Source: Cupriavidus taiwanensis (GTDB lineage: Bacteria; Pseudomonadota; Gammaproteobacteria; Burkholderiales; Burkholderiaceae). From it: a stretch of DNA of 64,000 nt. Positions 53,751 through 63,396 of the stretch are shown here, in pieces. Position 1 is the stretch's first letter; every line of letters starts with the position of its first letter. The notes under the pieces were generated by a model. That model was not told the origin of the DNA. It worked only from the letters and a program-made list of their open reading frames with translations, and did no database searches. The translations under genes and the position numbers were made by a program. The stretch covers positions 1,054,001 through 1,118,000 of the forward strand of contig NZ_LT977070.1 of NCBI RefSeq assembly GCF_900250075.1. The letters are read 5' to 3'.

Positions 53751-55127
53751 CTAGCCCTGCACGCAGATCAACCCCAGGTCTCCCTTCTTCACCTGCAGCT
53801 TGTAGTCGCGCATCAGCCGGAACAGCGTCACCCGCGAAATCCCGAGCTCGGCGGCCACGTCGATCAGCCGCTCATGGTGGCGCTGCAGCGCTTCGACGAT
53901 GGCGTTCTGCTCGGCGGCCTCGCGGATCGCGGCCAGCGTTTGCGGGCGGTCGTCGGCGGGCGCGGCCAGTTCCAGGTCTTCGGGCTGGATCACGCCGTCT
54001 TCGCACATGGCCGCGGCGTGGCGGATGCGGTTGATCAGCTCGCGCACGTTGCCGGGCCAGTTGTGCAGCTGGATCGCGCGCAGCGCCAGCGGCGAGAAGC
54101 CGCGGATGCGCGCCGGCGACTGCTTGCGCACGGTGTCGAGCACGTGTTCGGCGATCAGCAGGATGTCGCTGCCGCGCTCGCGCAGCGGGGGCTGGCGCAC
54201 GCGCAGCACGCACAGCCGGTGGTACAGGTCGCCGCGGAAGCGCTCGGCTGCGATCGCGGCCTCCAGGTCGACGTGGGTGGCGGAGATGATGCGCACATCG
54301 ACCTCGACCGACTCGGTGCCGCCGAGGCGCTCGATGCGCCCGGTCTCGAGAAAGCGCAGCAGGCTGGTCTGGCTTTCGATCGGCATGTCGCCGATTTCAT
54401 CGAGGAACAGCGTGCCGCCCTGGGCCATCTCGATGCGGCCCGGCTTGCGCTTGGTGGCGCCGGTGAAGGCGCCGCGCTCGTAGCCGAACAGTTCGGACAT
54501 CAGCAGCGTGGGCGGGATCGCCGCGCAGTTGACCGCGATGAAGGGGCGCGAGGCCCGCGCCGAGGCGCGGTGGATGGCCTGCGCGGCGAGTTCCTTGCCG
54601 GTGCCGGACTCGCCCGAGATCAGCACCGGCGTGTCCCAGCGCGAGACCTTCTCGATGCCGCGGAACAGCGACTGCATCGCCGGGCAGCTGCCGATCATGC
54701 CGTCGGGGCGCGCCGTGCGCGGGCTGTCATGCTGCGCGCCGGGCCGCAGGCTGGCCATGCCGAGCGCATGGCCCAGGGCCTCGGCCAGGCGCGGGTGGTC
54801 GAGCGGCGCGGTGTGGTAGTCGACGAAATACAGGCCGAGCAACCGGCGCGCGGTTTCGCTCAACGCGTGCTGGCCGGCGACGATGCCGATCCAGCCGATA
54901 TGCCGCTGCGCCAGCCAGGGCTCGAAGGCTTCCAGTTCGGCATCGCCGAAACCGCCCTGCAGGTCCAGCAGCGCGGCCAGCGGCTGGTTACCGGGAGGCA
55001 GGCCCTGCAGGTCCTGAAGGTTCGACGCGAAGCTGATTTTCCAGCCGCGCTGGGCAAACAGCCGGCACAGCGTGGCGTCATGGTGTTGCGACAGGTACAG
55101 CAGCGGGCGGTTGGCGTACGCGCTCAT
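53751..55127 (-). CDS. Sigma-54-dependent activator, VpsR-like
   Basis: About 458 residues from the ATG at 55127 (CCGGGGAAATCTC). Residues 1-130 are a VpsR-like receiver-type domain without a clear phospho-acceptor Asp. The AAA+ core has Walker A GESGTGKE (172-179), the sigma-54 contact loop GAFTGA (219-224) and Walker B GGTLFLDEIGD (237-247). The C-terminal Fis-type HTH is ERLIDVAAELGISRVTLFRL. VpsR and its Burkholderia relative BerB respond to c-di-GMP to activate polysaccharide genes; that role is inferred here. It precedes the methyltransferase and gtrA on the same strand. Confidence 0.9.
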   Translation of the reverse strand: MSAYANRPLLYLSQHHDATLCRLFAQRGWKISFASNLQDLQGLPPGNQPLAALLDLQGGFGDAELEAFEPWLAQRHIGWIGIVAGQHALSETARRLLGLYFVDYHTAPLDHPRLAEALGHALGMASLRPGAQHDSPRTARPDGMIGSCPAMQSLFRGIEKVSRWDTPVLISGESGTGKELAAQAIHRASARASRPFIAVNCAAIPPTLLMSELFGYERGAFTGATKRKPGRIEMAQGGTLFLDEIGDMPIESQTSLLRFLETGRIERLGGTESVEVDVRIISATHVDLEAAIAAERFRGDLYHRLCVLRVRQPPLRERGSDILLIAEHVLDTVRKQSPARIRGFSPLALRAIQLHNWPGNVRELINRIRHAAAMCEDGVIQPEDLELAAPADDRPQTLAAIREAAEQNAIVEALQRHHERLIDVAAELGISRVTLFRLMRDYKLQVKKGDLGLICVQG

Positions 55128-56259
55128 GAGATTTCCCCGGATTCTTGTTTTTTGCGGAACTGGCGGCCGGCAAGGCCGGCCGCTCGCTCCGTTGGCTCTA
55201 AGGCTTGCGCCGGCGCATCGTGGCGATGCGGCGCGGCGCGCTCCCCAATTTCTGTTGTTCACCCCGTTCTTGTCCGGGCGCACCGGCATGCCGGCTTGCC
55301 GCGGGATTCAGGTGGCACGGACCGCTTGCTTGCGCTTGCGGCCCGTGCGCCTGAATGACCTCCGCTTTTTCTTGTCGACGCCCATGTCATGGCGGGTGCC
55401 GATGCGGGCCAGTTCCTGCCGCGTGGCCCCCGCTTACAGCGCCAGTCCAATTCCCGCCCTGGGTTGCGGGGGTCGTCCTGAAACTGATCCTCGGCGAACG
55501 CGTGCCAGTGTGTTTGCCGCTTTCGTTTCAGACTTCCCCTTTGTTCCGGGCTTCTGTTCGCGGCGACATATCTGCGACGAATGTGCCAGAGCTAGCTAAG
55601 TCATTGAAAAGAAAGGTAATGCGCTAATTTGGCGAAGGCATCGCCGGCGCGGCGCGATCCAAAACGTTCCGCTCTTGTTACGCCGCGCGGCCATTTCATG
55701 TTGCAACGCAAAAAATCCATCCATGACAAAGCAACGTATCGGGCACGAAATCACCGGATGCGGTGCAGAAGGAGGCATTTCCAGCTCGCCGGCCCCACCT
55801 AAACGTGGGAGTGCAAAATTTGAAACACGCGCGGCGGAGGGCTCCGATACTGCACCTCACCGCCCCGCAAAACAGTTTCATTTCCGTTACAAGGATTTGA
55901 AGGGCATACATCTTCCGCCGACACGGGGCGACCGCGCCGACCTCAGCCTTTTGGTGTCGCGCACTCGCCGGCAGCGCGCACGGGATGGAGAAAACCCGCG
56001 CGTTGACACGCCTTAGGACGAATCGCGGCCGGGCGACTCAGTCGCTTCTCATCTGTTTGGATGGGCAGGGCAAGATTTCCACGCAGGCTGGCACGTGGAG
56101 CCAAATGGTTGCATCCGTGAAACTCGGAGCCCGTGCCGACGACGCGGCTCGGGCCTGGCGCGGTACGGGGCGGGTTGGACCAGGCAGGCGCCCAGCCCTT
56201 GATTTAGCGGGCCTAGACGAAAATGATTCGTATTGCCAACATCGCGGCGCCAAACAATT
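55128..56259. other. Gene-free region of about 1.1 kb
   Basis: No supported ORF on either strand between the sigma-54 activator start and the LysR stop. Small open frames lack ribosome sites and known motifs, and part of it (about 55560-55800) is less GC-rich than the surroundings. It must include the activator's promoter. I recognise no RNA gene. Confidence 0.45.
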
Positions 56260-57240
56260 TCATGGATGAAACTGCCCGGCATTGCCGGAGACAACCGCGG
56301 CCGCCTGCGCGCCTTCCTGACGCACCTGTTCCTGCAGCCAGGCATGAAACTGCTGGATGGCCTTCTCGCGCGGGTTGCCTTCGCGCCAGGTCACCCAGTA
56401 GTGCAGGCTCGACGGAATCCGCGTGGGGCCAATCTGCACCAGCTCGCCGCTGGCCAGGTAGTCGTGCGCCAGCTGCGCGCGCGCCGTCGCCACGCCCAGG
56501 CCGGCCACGGCGGACTGCAGCATCAGGCCGGCATCCTGGAAAATCGGGCCACGCTCCGGTTCGTCGCCGGGCAGGCCGGCGGCCTCGAGCCAGTCGCGCC
56601 AGGGGCGCAGGGCAAAGCGCAGCATCGGCAAGCGCGGCACGTCGGCCAGCGTAAAGCCCGGGTAGCGCGCCAGCAGCGCCGGGCTGGCCACCGCGATCAC
56701 ATGGTCTTCGATCAGGTTGTGGCACTCGAAGCCGGGCAGGTCGATGCGCTGGTGCCAGATGCCTACATCAACGCTGTACGGGTCCGGCGGCGTGATCTCA
56801 GCGTGCAGCCGCAGGTGCAGGTCCAGCGACGGCACCTGGGCGTGCAGGCTGGGCAGGCGACGGATCAGCCAGGCATTGGCCAGGTCCGCCATCACGCTGA
56901 CCTGCAGCCGGATCACCGGCGGCGCGGCGCTGTTGCCGGCCTCGCGCAACGCGCTTTCGATGTCGTCGAGCGCGGCGCGCACCTGTTCGGCCAGTCGCGC
57001 GCCCACGCTGGTGGGCGCCATCTGGCTGCCGCTGCGCTGGAACAGCTTGGTGCCGAGGCTGGTTTCGAGCGCGCGGACATGGTGGCTGATGGCGCTGTGG
57101 GTCAGCGCCAGCTCCTCGGCCGCGCGCGAGAAGCTGCGGTGGCGCGCGGCGGCCTCCAGTGCACGCAGCGCTTGCAGCGGCGGCAGGTGGACGGGGTGTC
57201 GGGCGTGACGTTGGGCGGGTCTGGCGGGGGCTTTGGCCAT
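56260..57240 (-). CDS. LysR-family regulator, GcvA-like
   Basis: About 326 residues from the ATG at 57240. HLPPLQALRALEAAARHRSF, SRAAEELALTHSAISHHVRA and LETSLGTKLFQRSG form the wHTH of the GcvA/AmpR group. The effector domain runs from VIRLQVSVMADLANAWLIRR to AVAGLGVATARAQLAHDYLA. It is divergent from the MFS gene at 57298 with only 57 bp between starts, so it very likely controls that transporter. Confidence 0.93.
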   Translation of the reverse strand: MAKAPARPAQRHARHPVHLPPLQALRALEAAARHRSFSRAAEELALTHSAISHHVRALETSLGTKLFQRSGSQMAPTSVGARLAEQVRAALDDIESALREAGNSAAPPVIRLQVSVMADLANAWLIRRLPSLHAQVPSLDLHLRLHAEITPPDPYSVDVGIWHQRIDLPGFECHNLIEDHVIAVASPALLARYPGFTLADVPRLPMLRFALRPWRDWLEAAGLPGDEPERGPIFQDAGLMLQSAVAGLGVATARAQLAHDYLASGELVQIGPTRIPSSLHYWVTWREGNPREKAIQQFHAWLQEQVRQEGAQAAAVVSGNAGQFHP

Positions 57241-57297
57241 GGCCGTCAAATTCTACTCACAATTGCCGCGGGTATCTTTCGTTGGCTTTGCACCGGG

Positions 57298-58620
57298 ATG
57301 GCGAAGACAATGCATGCCATCATGACCACTTCGACTTCAAACTTGTCTTCCGTGCCTTCGCAGCCCTCGCATTCGCAAACGGCCGCCGGTGCGGCGGCCA
57401 GCGCGCGCTGGCGCGTGCTGGCGGTGTTTTCGCTGGGCTTCCTGGTGTCCTATGTGTTTCGCGGCGTCAACCTGGGCTTCGTGCCCCACCTGACGCGCGA
57501 GCTCGGCCTCAATGCCGGCGACCTGGGCCTGCTCACCAGCTTCTATTTCCTTGGCTTTGCCTGCGCCCAGCTGCCGGCGGGCATCCTGCTGGACCGCTAC
57601 GGCCCGCGCCGCACCGAGGCGGCGATGCTGCTGGTGGCGGTGGCCGGCTCGCTGGTGTTCGCGCTCGCGCCGGGCATGGCCGGTCTGGCCGCCGGCCGGC
57701 TGCTGATCGGCGTGGGCGTGTCGGTGTGCCTGGGCGCCGCCATCCAGGCGCTGTCGATGTGGTTCCCGCTGTCGCGCATGCCCTTGCTCAACGGCGTGGT
57801 GATGGCGATCGGCGGACTGGGCGCGGTGCTGGTCGGCACGCCGCTGTCGTGGCTGCTGTCGCTGACCGACTGGCGCACCGTCAGCATCGGCCTGGCCGGC
57901 GTGTCGCTGGCGATGGCGGCGCTGCTGTGGTTCAGTGCGCCCGACAAGCCCCGCGTCGGCAAGGAAAGCCTGCGCGAGCAGCTGCGCGGCACGCGCCAGA
58001 TCCTGGGCAGCGAGCGCTTCTGGCGCGTGGTGCCGCTGACGCTGCTCAACCAGGGCGTTTTCCTGGCGGTGCAGACGCTGTGGGTAGGCGCTTTCCTGCG
58101 CGATGTGTCCGGCTACGACGCGGGCACCAGCGCGCAGCTGGTGTCGGTGATCGGCTTTGCCATGATGGCCGGCTGCGTCGGCTCGGGCTGGGCCGCGCGC
58201 CACCTGGAACGCCTGGGCGTAAGCCTCTATGCCTTTGCCGGCGCCGGCATGACGGGCTTTATCGTGATCCAGCTGCTGCTGATGGCGCAGGTGCCATTGC
58301 CGGCGGTGCTGTTGTGGGCCGCCTATGGCGTGTTCGGCTCCAGCGGCATCCTGACCTATGCGGTGCTGGCGCGCAGCTTTCCCGATGCACTGATCGGCCG
58401 GGCCACCACGGCGCTGACACTGACGGTGTTCCTGTCGACCTTTGCCTGCCAGGTGGGCGTCGGCTTCGTGCTCGACCTGTGGCCGGCCACCGGTGGCCAT
58501 TACCCGAAGGCGGCGCACCTGGCAGCGTGGGCGGGGCTGGTGGGGCTGCAGGCGCTGGCAGCGATTTGGTATGCGCTGGGCGGGCGGCGCGCGCGCCGCG
58601 AGGCGGCTGCCGCCCGCTGA
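57298..58620 (+). CDS. MFS transporter
   Basis: About 440 residues from the ATG at 57298; ATGs at 57310 and 57322 are alternatives, and none has a strong ribosome site. Twelve helices, with GILLDRYGPRRTEAAMLLVA as the loop 2-3 motif and SVCLGAAIQALSMWFPLSRM in the fifth helix region. It resembles the broad nitrate/cyanate/anion-type and sugar-phosphate-type MFS branch. Substrate unknown. The upstream open frame to 56233 is antisense to lysR and not real. Confidence 0.9.
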   Translation: MAKTMHAIMTTSTSNLSSVPSQPSHSQTAAGAAASARWRVLAVFSLGFLVSYVFRGVNLGFVPHLTRELGLNAGDLGLLTSFYFLGFACAQLPAGILLDRYGPRRTEAAMLLVAVAGSLVFALAPGMAGLAAGRLLIGVGVSVCLGAAIQALSMWFPLSRMPLLNGVVMAIGGLGAVLVGTPLSWLLSLTDWRTVSIGLAGVSLAMAALLWFSAPDKPRVGKESLREQLRGTRQILGSERFWRVVPLTLLNQGVFLAVQTLWVGAFLRDVSGYDAGTSAQLVSVIGFAMMAGCVGSGWAARHLERLGVSLYAFAGAGMTGFIVIQLLLMAQVPLPAVLLWAAYGVFGSSGILTYAVLARSFPDALIGRATTALTLTVFLSTFACQVGVGFVLDLWPATGGHYPKAAHLAAWAGLVGLQALAAIWYALGGRRARREAAAAR

Positions 58621-58644
58621 GCCGGGGCAGGGACGGCCGGGCGG

Positions 58645-59148
58645 CTACAGAAACACCGGCCGATCGTCCAGCTCGTTCGGGTTATGCCCGCCGTCCGACG
58701 GGAAGTGCGTGGCCAGCAGGGCATGGATGCGCGCCACCGTGACCAGCACCGGCCGCACCGACAGGTCCTGCCTGAGCCCTTGCGCCAGTTCATCGCACAG
58801 TTCGCGCCAGGTGGCGGGCCCCACGCTGGCGTCGATGCCGCGGTCGGCCAGCAGTTCGACGGCGTGGTCGGCCAGGTTGATGTAGAGCAGTACGCCGGTC
58901 TTGTCCGCGGTGTTCCAGACCTCGAGCGCGCCGAACAGGAAGCGCGCGCGCTCGCGCGGCGTGACCCCGGCCCAGGCGTCGCCGACCGGCAGGCTGGCCT
59001 CGATCACCACGCGGATCTCGCCGCGGTGGCTGGATTCGCCGGCGTGCACGGCGTGGTGCAGCTGCTGCTGCGCCTCCGGCGGAAAGTGCCTGCGCGCGGT
59101 GCCGGCGGTGGTGGCGATATGGTGCAGGGCGCGTTTGAGATGCGGCAT
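58645..59148 (-). CDS. TPM-domain protein (YgcG-like, soluble)
   Basis: About 167 residues from the ATG at 59148 (AGGAACGACAACC). HRGEIRVVIEASLPVGDAWA, TADKTGVLLYINLADHAVEL and LADRGIDASVGPATWRELCD are the TPM (TLP18.3/Psb32/MOLO-1) fold. Unlike its neighbour it has no signal peptide or membrane helix. It is the third gene in a LemA-TPM-TPM set on one strand, 20 bp after the preceding stop. Confidence 0.88.
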   Translation of the reverse strand: MPHLKRALHHIATTAGTARRHFPPEAQQQLHHAVHAGESSHRGEIRVVIEASLPVGDAWAGVTPRERARFLFGALEVWNTADKTGVLLYINLADHAVELLADRGIDASVGPATWRELCDELAQGLRQDLSVRPVLVTVARIHALLATHFPSDGGHNPNELDDRPVFL

Positions 59149-59168
59149 GGTTGTCGTTCCTCGTGCTG

Positions 59169-60053
59169 TCACCAGTTGCCGGACGCGCCGCCGCCGTCGA
59201 AGCCGCCACCGCCGCCGCCGCCAAAGCCACCAAAGCCCCCGCCGCTGTCACCGCCGCCGCCGCCCCACCCGCCCCGGCCGCCCCAGCCGCCGCTGCGCCG
59301 GCCCCAGTCGTGTCCGATGGTGTAGCCCCCCAGGCCGCCGAGGCCGCCGGCGATCACGTCGCGGCCGCGCCGGGTGGTGACGATCTGCGGCCCGCGCCGG
59401 CGCAGGATGGCGCTCAGGAAAAAGAACACGATGATCGCCAGCGGCAGCAGCGCCGGCAGCCACTGGTCCAGTGCCGCGGCCTGCTGCGCCTTGCGCTGCG
59501 GCGCGGCCAGGCCTTCCTTGTCGATGGTGGCCTGGATTGCCGAGATGCCGGCGGCCAGCCCGCCGTAGAAGTCGTTCTGGCGGAAGTGGGGCGCCATCAC
59601 GTCCTGCAGGATGCGCTTGGACATGGCGTCGGTCAGCGAGCCCTGCACGCCGCGGCCCACCTCCAGCCGCATCTTGCGCAGGCCGGGCGGATTGTCCTTG
59701 GCGATCAGCACGATCACGCCGTCGTCGATGCCCTGGCGTCCGGCGCGCCAGGCATCGGCCACGCGGATGCTGTAGGCGTCGATCGGTTCCGGATCGGTGG
59801 TGGGCACCATCAGCACGAAGATCTGGCTGCCGCGCTGCTGCTCGTATTCGGCCAGCACGTTTTCCAGCGCGCCGCGCTGCTGCGGCGTCAGCGTGCCGGT
59901 CAGGTCGGTGACGCGCTGGGTCAGCGGCGGCACCGCGACGAAGCCGTCGGCCGCCAGTGCCGGACCGCCCAGCAGGGCCGCCAGCCACAGCAGGGCCGCG
60001 GCGAGCCAGCCGTGCAGGTGGAACCAACGCCGGGGGTGGCGCATCGCTGCCAT
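59169..60053 (-). CDS. TPM-domain membrane protein, YgcG family
   Basis: A 294-residue protein: signal peptide to about ALA-ADG, TPM domain (VTDLTGTLTPQQRGALENVL, QIFVLMVPTTDPEPIDAYSI, LEVGRGVQGSLTDAMSKRI), a membrane helix (LLPLAIIVFFFLSAILRRRG) and a Gly-rich tail with many GGG runs (GGGFGGFGGGGGGG). The Gly-rich tail is common in this family. It is encoded with LemA, a conserved pair of unknown envelope-stress or phosphatase-type function. Confidence 0.92.
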   Translation of the reverse strand: MAAMRHPRRWFHLHGWLAAALLWLAALLGGPALAADGFVAVPPLTQRVTDLTGTLTPQQRGALENVLAEYEQQRGSQIFVLMVPTTDPEPIDAYSIRVADAWRAGRQGIDDGVIVLIAKDNPPGLRKMRLEVGRGVQGSLTDAMSKRILQDVMAPHFRQNDFYGGLAAGISAIQATIDKEGLAAPQRKAQQAAALDQWLPALLPLAIIVFFFLSAILRRRGPQIVTTRRGRDVIAGGLGGLGGYTIGHDWGRRSGGWGGRGGWGGGGGDSGGGFGGFGGGGGGGFDGGGASGNW

Positions 60054-60057
60054 CCCG

Positions 60058-60684
60058 TCAGAACTTGACCGCGGGCGGCGTCGAGATGGCCTTCTCGTTT
60101 TCCACGGTGAACGAAGGCTTGACCGGATACTTGAAGATCATCGCCGTCAGGTTGGTCGGGAAGCTGCGCGCCAGCACGTTGTACTGCTGCACGGCGGCGA
60201 TATAGCGCTGGCGTGCCACGGTGATGCGGTTCTCGGTGCCCTCGAGCTGCGATTGCAGGTCGCGGAACGAGGCATCGGCCTTGAGCTGCGGATAGTTCTC
60301 GGACACCGCCAACAGGCGCGAGAGCGCGCCGGACAGTTCGCCCTGCGCCTGCTGGAAGCGCTTGAAGGCTTCGGGGTCGTTAAGGGTTTCGGGCGAGACC
60401 TGGATGCTGGTGGCGGCGGCGCGCGCCCTGGTCACGGCTTCCAGTGTCTCGCGCTCGTGCGAGGCGTAGCCCTTGACGGTGTTGACCAGGTTGGGGATCA
60501 GGTCGGCGCGGCGCTGGTACTGGTTGATGACTTCGCCCCAGGCCGCCTTGACCGCCTCGTCCTTGGCCTGGAAGTCGTTGTAGCCGCAGGCCGACAGCAG
60601 GCTGGCCAGGACCGCCAGCACCAGCCAGCGCAACCCGTACAGCGGCGAGCGGGTGGACAGCGAAGGGGACGAGGATGCGCGCAT
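60058..60684 (-). CDS. lemA: LemA family protein
   Basis: About 208 residues from the ATG at 60684 (TCCGGAGCCTCCG). An N-terminal helix ends in LASLLSACGYNDFQ, a lipobox, so it is probably a lipoprotein. AWGEVINQYQRRADLIPNLV and NTVKGYASHERETLEAVTRA start the LemA four-helix domain. It is 4 bp ahead of the YgcG-like gene. LemA-YgcG pairs are widespread and little studied. Confidence 0.94.
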   Translation of the reverse strand: MRASSSPSLSTRSPLYGLRWLVLAVLASLLSACGYNDFQAKDEAVKAAWGEVINQYQRRADLIPNLVNTVKGYASHERETLEAVTRARAAATSIQVSPETLNDPEAFKRFQQAQGELSGALSRLLAVSENYPQLKADASFRDLQSQLEGTENRITVARQRYIAAVQQYNVLARSFPTNLTAMIFKYPVKPSFTVENEKAISTPPAVKF

Positions 60685-60785
60685 CGGAGGCTCCGGCGAT
60701 TGGACGAACTCCAAGTGTAGCGCACCGCCTTTGTCGTCACGCGTGGGCCGCCGGCGCAACCTGGCGCCGGGCGGCACGCGTGCGC

Positions 60786-62078
60786 TCAGGCTGCCGCGAA
60801 GGCCTTGCGCGCGGCCTCGAAGGTGGCGCCAAGGATGGCGTCGTCGTGCTGTGCCGAGACAAAGCCGGCTTCGAATGCCGAGGGCGCCAGGTAGACGCCG
60901 TGGTCCAGCATGGCGTGGAAGAAGCGGTTGAAGCGGGCGGTGTCGCTCTGGGTGACTTCGGCGAAGCTGCCGGGCACGCCGTCGCGGAAATAGAGCCCGA
61001 ACATGCCGCCGACGGCATCGGCGGCGAACGGCACGCCGGCCGCCCGGGCGGCTTCGGCCAGGCCATCGGCCAGCTTGCGCGTTTGCGTGGCCAGGCGGTC
61101 ATAGAAGCCGGGCGCCTGGATCAGCCTGAGCGTGGCCAGGCCTGCCGCGACCGCCAGCGGGTTGCCCGACAGCGTGCCGGCCTGGTATACGCCGCCCAGC
61201 GGCGCCAGGCTGGCCATGATGTCGCGTCGTCCGCCGAACGCCGCCGCCGGCATGCCGCCGCCGATGACCTTGCCCAGGCAGGTCATGTCGGGGCGGATGC
61301 CGTAGTGCGCCTGCGCGCCGCCCAGCGCCACGCGGAAGCCGGTCATGACTTCGTCGAAGATCAGCACCGCGCCATCGCGGCTGCACAGTTCGCGCATCGC
61401 CTGCAGGAAGGCATCGCTGGCGCGCACCAGGTTCATGTTGCCGGCCACCGGCTCGACGATGACCGCGGCGATCTCGCCGGCATGCTTGGCGAAGGCCTGT
61501 TCCAGCTGCTCGACGTTGTTGTACTCCAGCACCATGGTGTGGCGCGTCACGTCGGCCGGCACGCCGGCCGACGACGGCGCGTTGCGGGTGGTGTCGGCAA
61601 AGGTCAGCAGGCCGGAACCGGCCTTGACCAGCAGGCTGTCGGCATGGCCGTGGTAGCAGCCTTCGAACTTGATGATCAGGTCGCGGCCGGTAAAGCCGCG
61701 CGCCAGGCGCAGCGCGCTCATGGTGGCTTCGGTGCCGGAGGAGACCAGGCGCACCTGCTCGATCGACGGCACCAGCTTGCAGATTTCCTCGGCCATGGTG
61801 ATCTCGGCCTCGGTCGGGGCGCCGAACGAGAAGCTGTGCGCGGCGGTTTCCTGGACTGCGCGCACTACCTCCGGATGGGCATGGCCGACGATCATCGGGC
61901 CCCACGAGCCGATGTAGTCGATATAGCGCTGGCCGTCCGCGTCCCACATATACGCGCCCTCGGCGCGCGTGATGAAGCGCGGCGTGCCCCCTACCGAACG
62001 GAAGGCGCGCACGGGCGAATTGACGCCCCCGGGAATGGTCTGCTGGGCGCGGTCGAAAAGCTGCTGATTACGGGACAT
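60786..62078 (-). CDS. hemL: Glutamate-1-semialdehyde 2,1-aminomutase
   Basis: A 430-residue PLP enzyme of usual length. [20 protein letters not shown] is the standard N-terminus; [20 protein letters not shown] and [19 protein letters not shown] are class III aminotransferase motifs; the PLP lysine is K270 in [20 protein letters not shown]. It makes 5-aminolevulinate for tetrapyrrole synthesis. It is divergent from the rubredoxin gene. Confidence 0.97.
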   Translation of the reverse strand: MSRNQQLFDRAQQTIPGGVNSPVRAFRSVGGTPRFITRAEGAYMWDADGQRYIDYIGSWGPMIVGHAHPEVVRAVQETAAHSFSFGAPTEAEITMAEEICKLVPSIEQVRLVSSGTEATMSALRLARGFTGRDLIIKFEGCYHGHADSLLVKAGSGLLTFADTTRNAPSSAGVPADVTRHTMVLEYNNVEQLEQAFAKHAGEIAAVIVEPVAGNMNLVRASDAFLQAMRELCSRDGAVLIFDEVMTGFRVALGGAQAHYGIRPDMTCLGKVIGGGMPAAAFGGRRDIMASLAPLGGVYQAGTLSGNPLAVAAGLATLRLIQAPGFYDRLATQTRKLADGLAEAARAAGVPFAADAVGGMFGLYFRDGVPGSFAEVTQSDTARFNRFFHAMLDHGVYLAPSAFEAGFVSAQHDDAILGATFEAARKAFAAA

Positions 62079-62320
62079 GGCGTTGAGGTGAGGACAGGAC
62101 TGCAGGGATCGTGCTCGGCGGGCCTCCGGGCCTGGCGTTGACATGCGGCAAAAACAGCGGAAGTTCGCTGCAATTGCCCGCCAATCGTGCGCTAACAAGG
62201 CGCTAACGGGTGCGAACACGGCGGAACTGGCCCGATTCCGGCCCTCGCGCGGCTGGCGCCGGCGGCACGGTTTCGGTACCATCTGCGCTGGATTTTAATG
62301 GAGAGTGGCCAGAGCCTGTT

Positions 62321-62491
62321 ATGGAATACAAGACTTGGATGTGCCTGATCTGCGGCTGGATCTACGACGAAGCCGCAGGCGCGCCGGAAGACGGCATCGC
62401 CCCCGGCACCCGCTGGGAAGACGTGCCGATCAACTGGACCTGCCCGGAATGCGGCGCGCGCAAGGAAGATTTCGAGATGGTCGCGATCTGA
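62321..62491 (+). CDS. Rubredoxin
   Basis: A 56-residue iron protein: [20 protein letters not shown] and [18 protein letters not shown]. The four Cys ligands are C8, C11, C41 and C44. The ATG at 62321 gives the normal rubredoxin length, although its ribosome site is weak; the longer frame from 62210 is not supported. It is an electron carrier. The divergent hemL / rubredoxin / pilG order is common in this bacterial group. Confidence 0.95.
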   Translation: MEYKTWMCLICGWIYDEAAGAPEDGIAPGTRWEDVPINWTCPECGARKEDFEMVAI

Positions 62492-62830
62492 GCGGCCACT
62501 ATCTAGAAGAACAACAATACAGCGGGCGCGCCCGTCGCGCCGATGCGACAGAACGCTGCCGGGGGCTGGCCGCACCGGATTGACGGCCCCCCGGCGTCTT
62601 GTCACACTCTGTTGCAAAAATGACTGGCTGTCCCTCCGCCCGCGCGGCGGGGAGGACGGCGGGCAGATGCGGGGATCACGCATCGCCACTGCCGGGCTCA
62701 GCCCGGCCTTGGAAGGGAAATAAAAAGATTTCGGGGGTCCGTCGGGGCGCGCATGGGTCGCGCTGCTCCGCACGGGTGTTCTCTGGTGCTTGCCGGCGCT
62801 CCGCCAGGAGCCGCTGGTCGCGGGAACAAC
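62492..62830. other. Intergenic region upstream of pilG
   Basis: About 340 bp. A GC-rich hairpin-forming GGGCGCGCCC (near 62525) follows the rubredoxin gene and may help termination. No coding signal is seen. The pilG promoter is expected here; TTGTCACACTCTGTTGC near 62598 could contain a -35, but this is weak. Confidence 0.4.
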
Positions 62831-63358
62831 ATGCGGGTCGCTCATTTAGAAGAAAACCAGCGGGTCAATACCGCCGGCGCCTACGGTGTGGCGCCTGGCG
62901 TTCCTGTTCCGGCTGCCGCGCCGGACATCAAGCAGGACTTCAAGTCCGCGATCGCTTCGCAGCCGCGCCGCAAGGTGCTGGTCATCGACGATTCCAGCAC
63001 CATCCGCCGTACCGCGGAAATCTTCCTGGCGCAGGCCGGCTACCAGGTGATGCTGGCCGAGGACGGCTTCGAGGCGCTGGCCAAGGTGGGCGAGCTGCAC
63101 CCCGACCTGGTCTTCTGCGACATCCTGATGCCCCGGCTGGACGGCTACCAGACCTGTTCGCTGATCAAGAAGAGTCCGCGTTTCCACGCCATCCCCGTGA
63201 TCATGCTGTCCTCGCGCGACGGCGTGTTCGACCGCTCGCGCGGCCGCCTGGTCGGCGCGCATGACCACCTTGCCAAGCCATTTACCCGCGACGCGCTGCT
63301 GCAGGCCGTGCAGGCCTGCCTGCCATGCCAGCCCGCGGGCGAGGCGTTGCCGGCCTGA
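62831..63358 (+). CDS. pilG: Response regulator PilG-like (twitching motility)
   Basis: About 175 residues from the ATG at 62831; the frame to 62753 has no support. Residues 1-45 are an extra Pro/Ala-rich extension. The receiver domain follows: RKVLVIDDSSTIRRTAEIFL, phospho-acceptor D97 in LVFCDILMPRLDG, K149 in HLAKPFTRD. It is the first gene of a pilG-pilH-pilI chemosensory set that steers type IV pili. Confidence 0.9.
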   Translation: MRVAHLEENQRVNTAGAYGVAPGVPVPAAAPDIKQDFKSAIASQPRRKVLVIDDSSTIRRTAEIFLAQAGYQVMLAEDGFEALAKVGELHPDLVFCDILMPRLDGYQTCSLIKKSPRFHAIPVIMLSSRDGVFDRSRGRLVGAHDHLAKPFTRDALLQAVQACLPCQPAGEALPA

Positions 63359-63396
63359 ACGGCAGGCGCGCCTTGTACGAATCGAAGGAAAACCTC

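Noticed and set aside
55313-55329. TGGCAC followed by TTGC as a possible sigma-54 promoter
   Set aside because: The GG and GC elements are 12 bp apart instead of 10, so the spacing is wrong.
56233-57297. Upstream extension of the MFS gene
   Set aside because: It reads antisense through the LysR gene; membrane-protein sequence begins only after about 57300.
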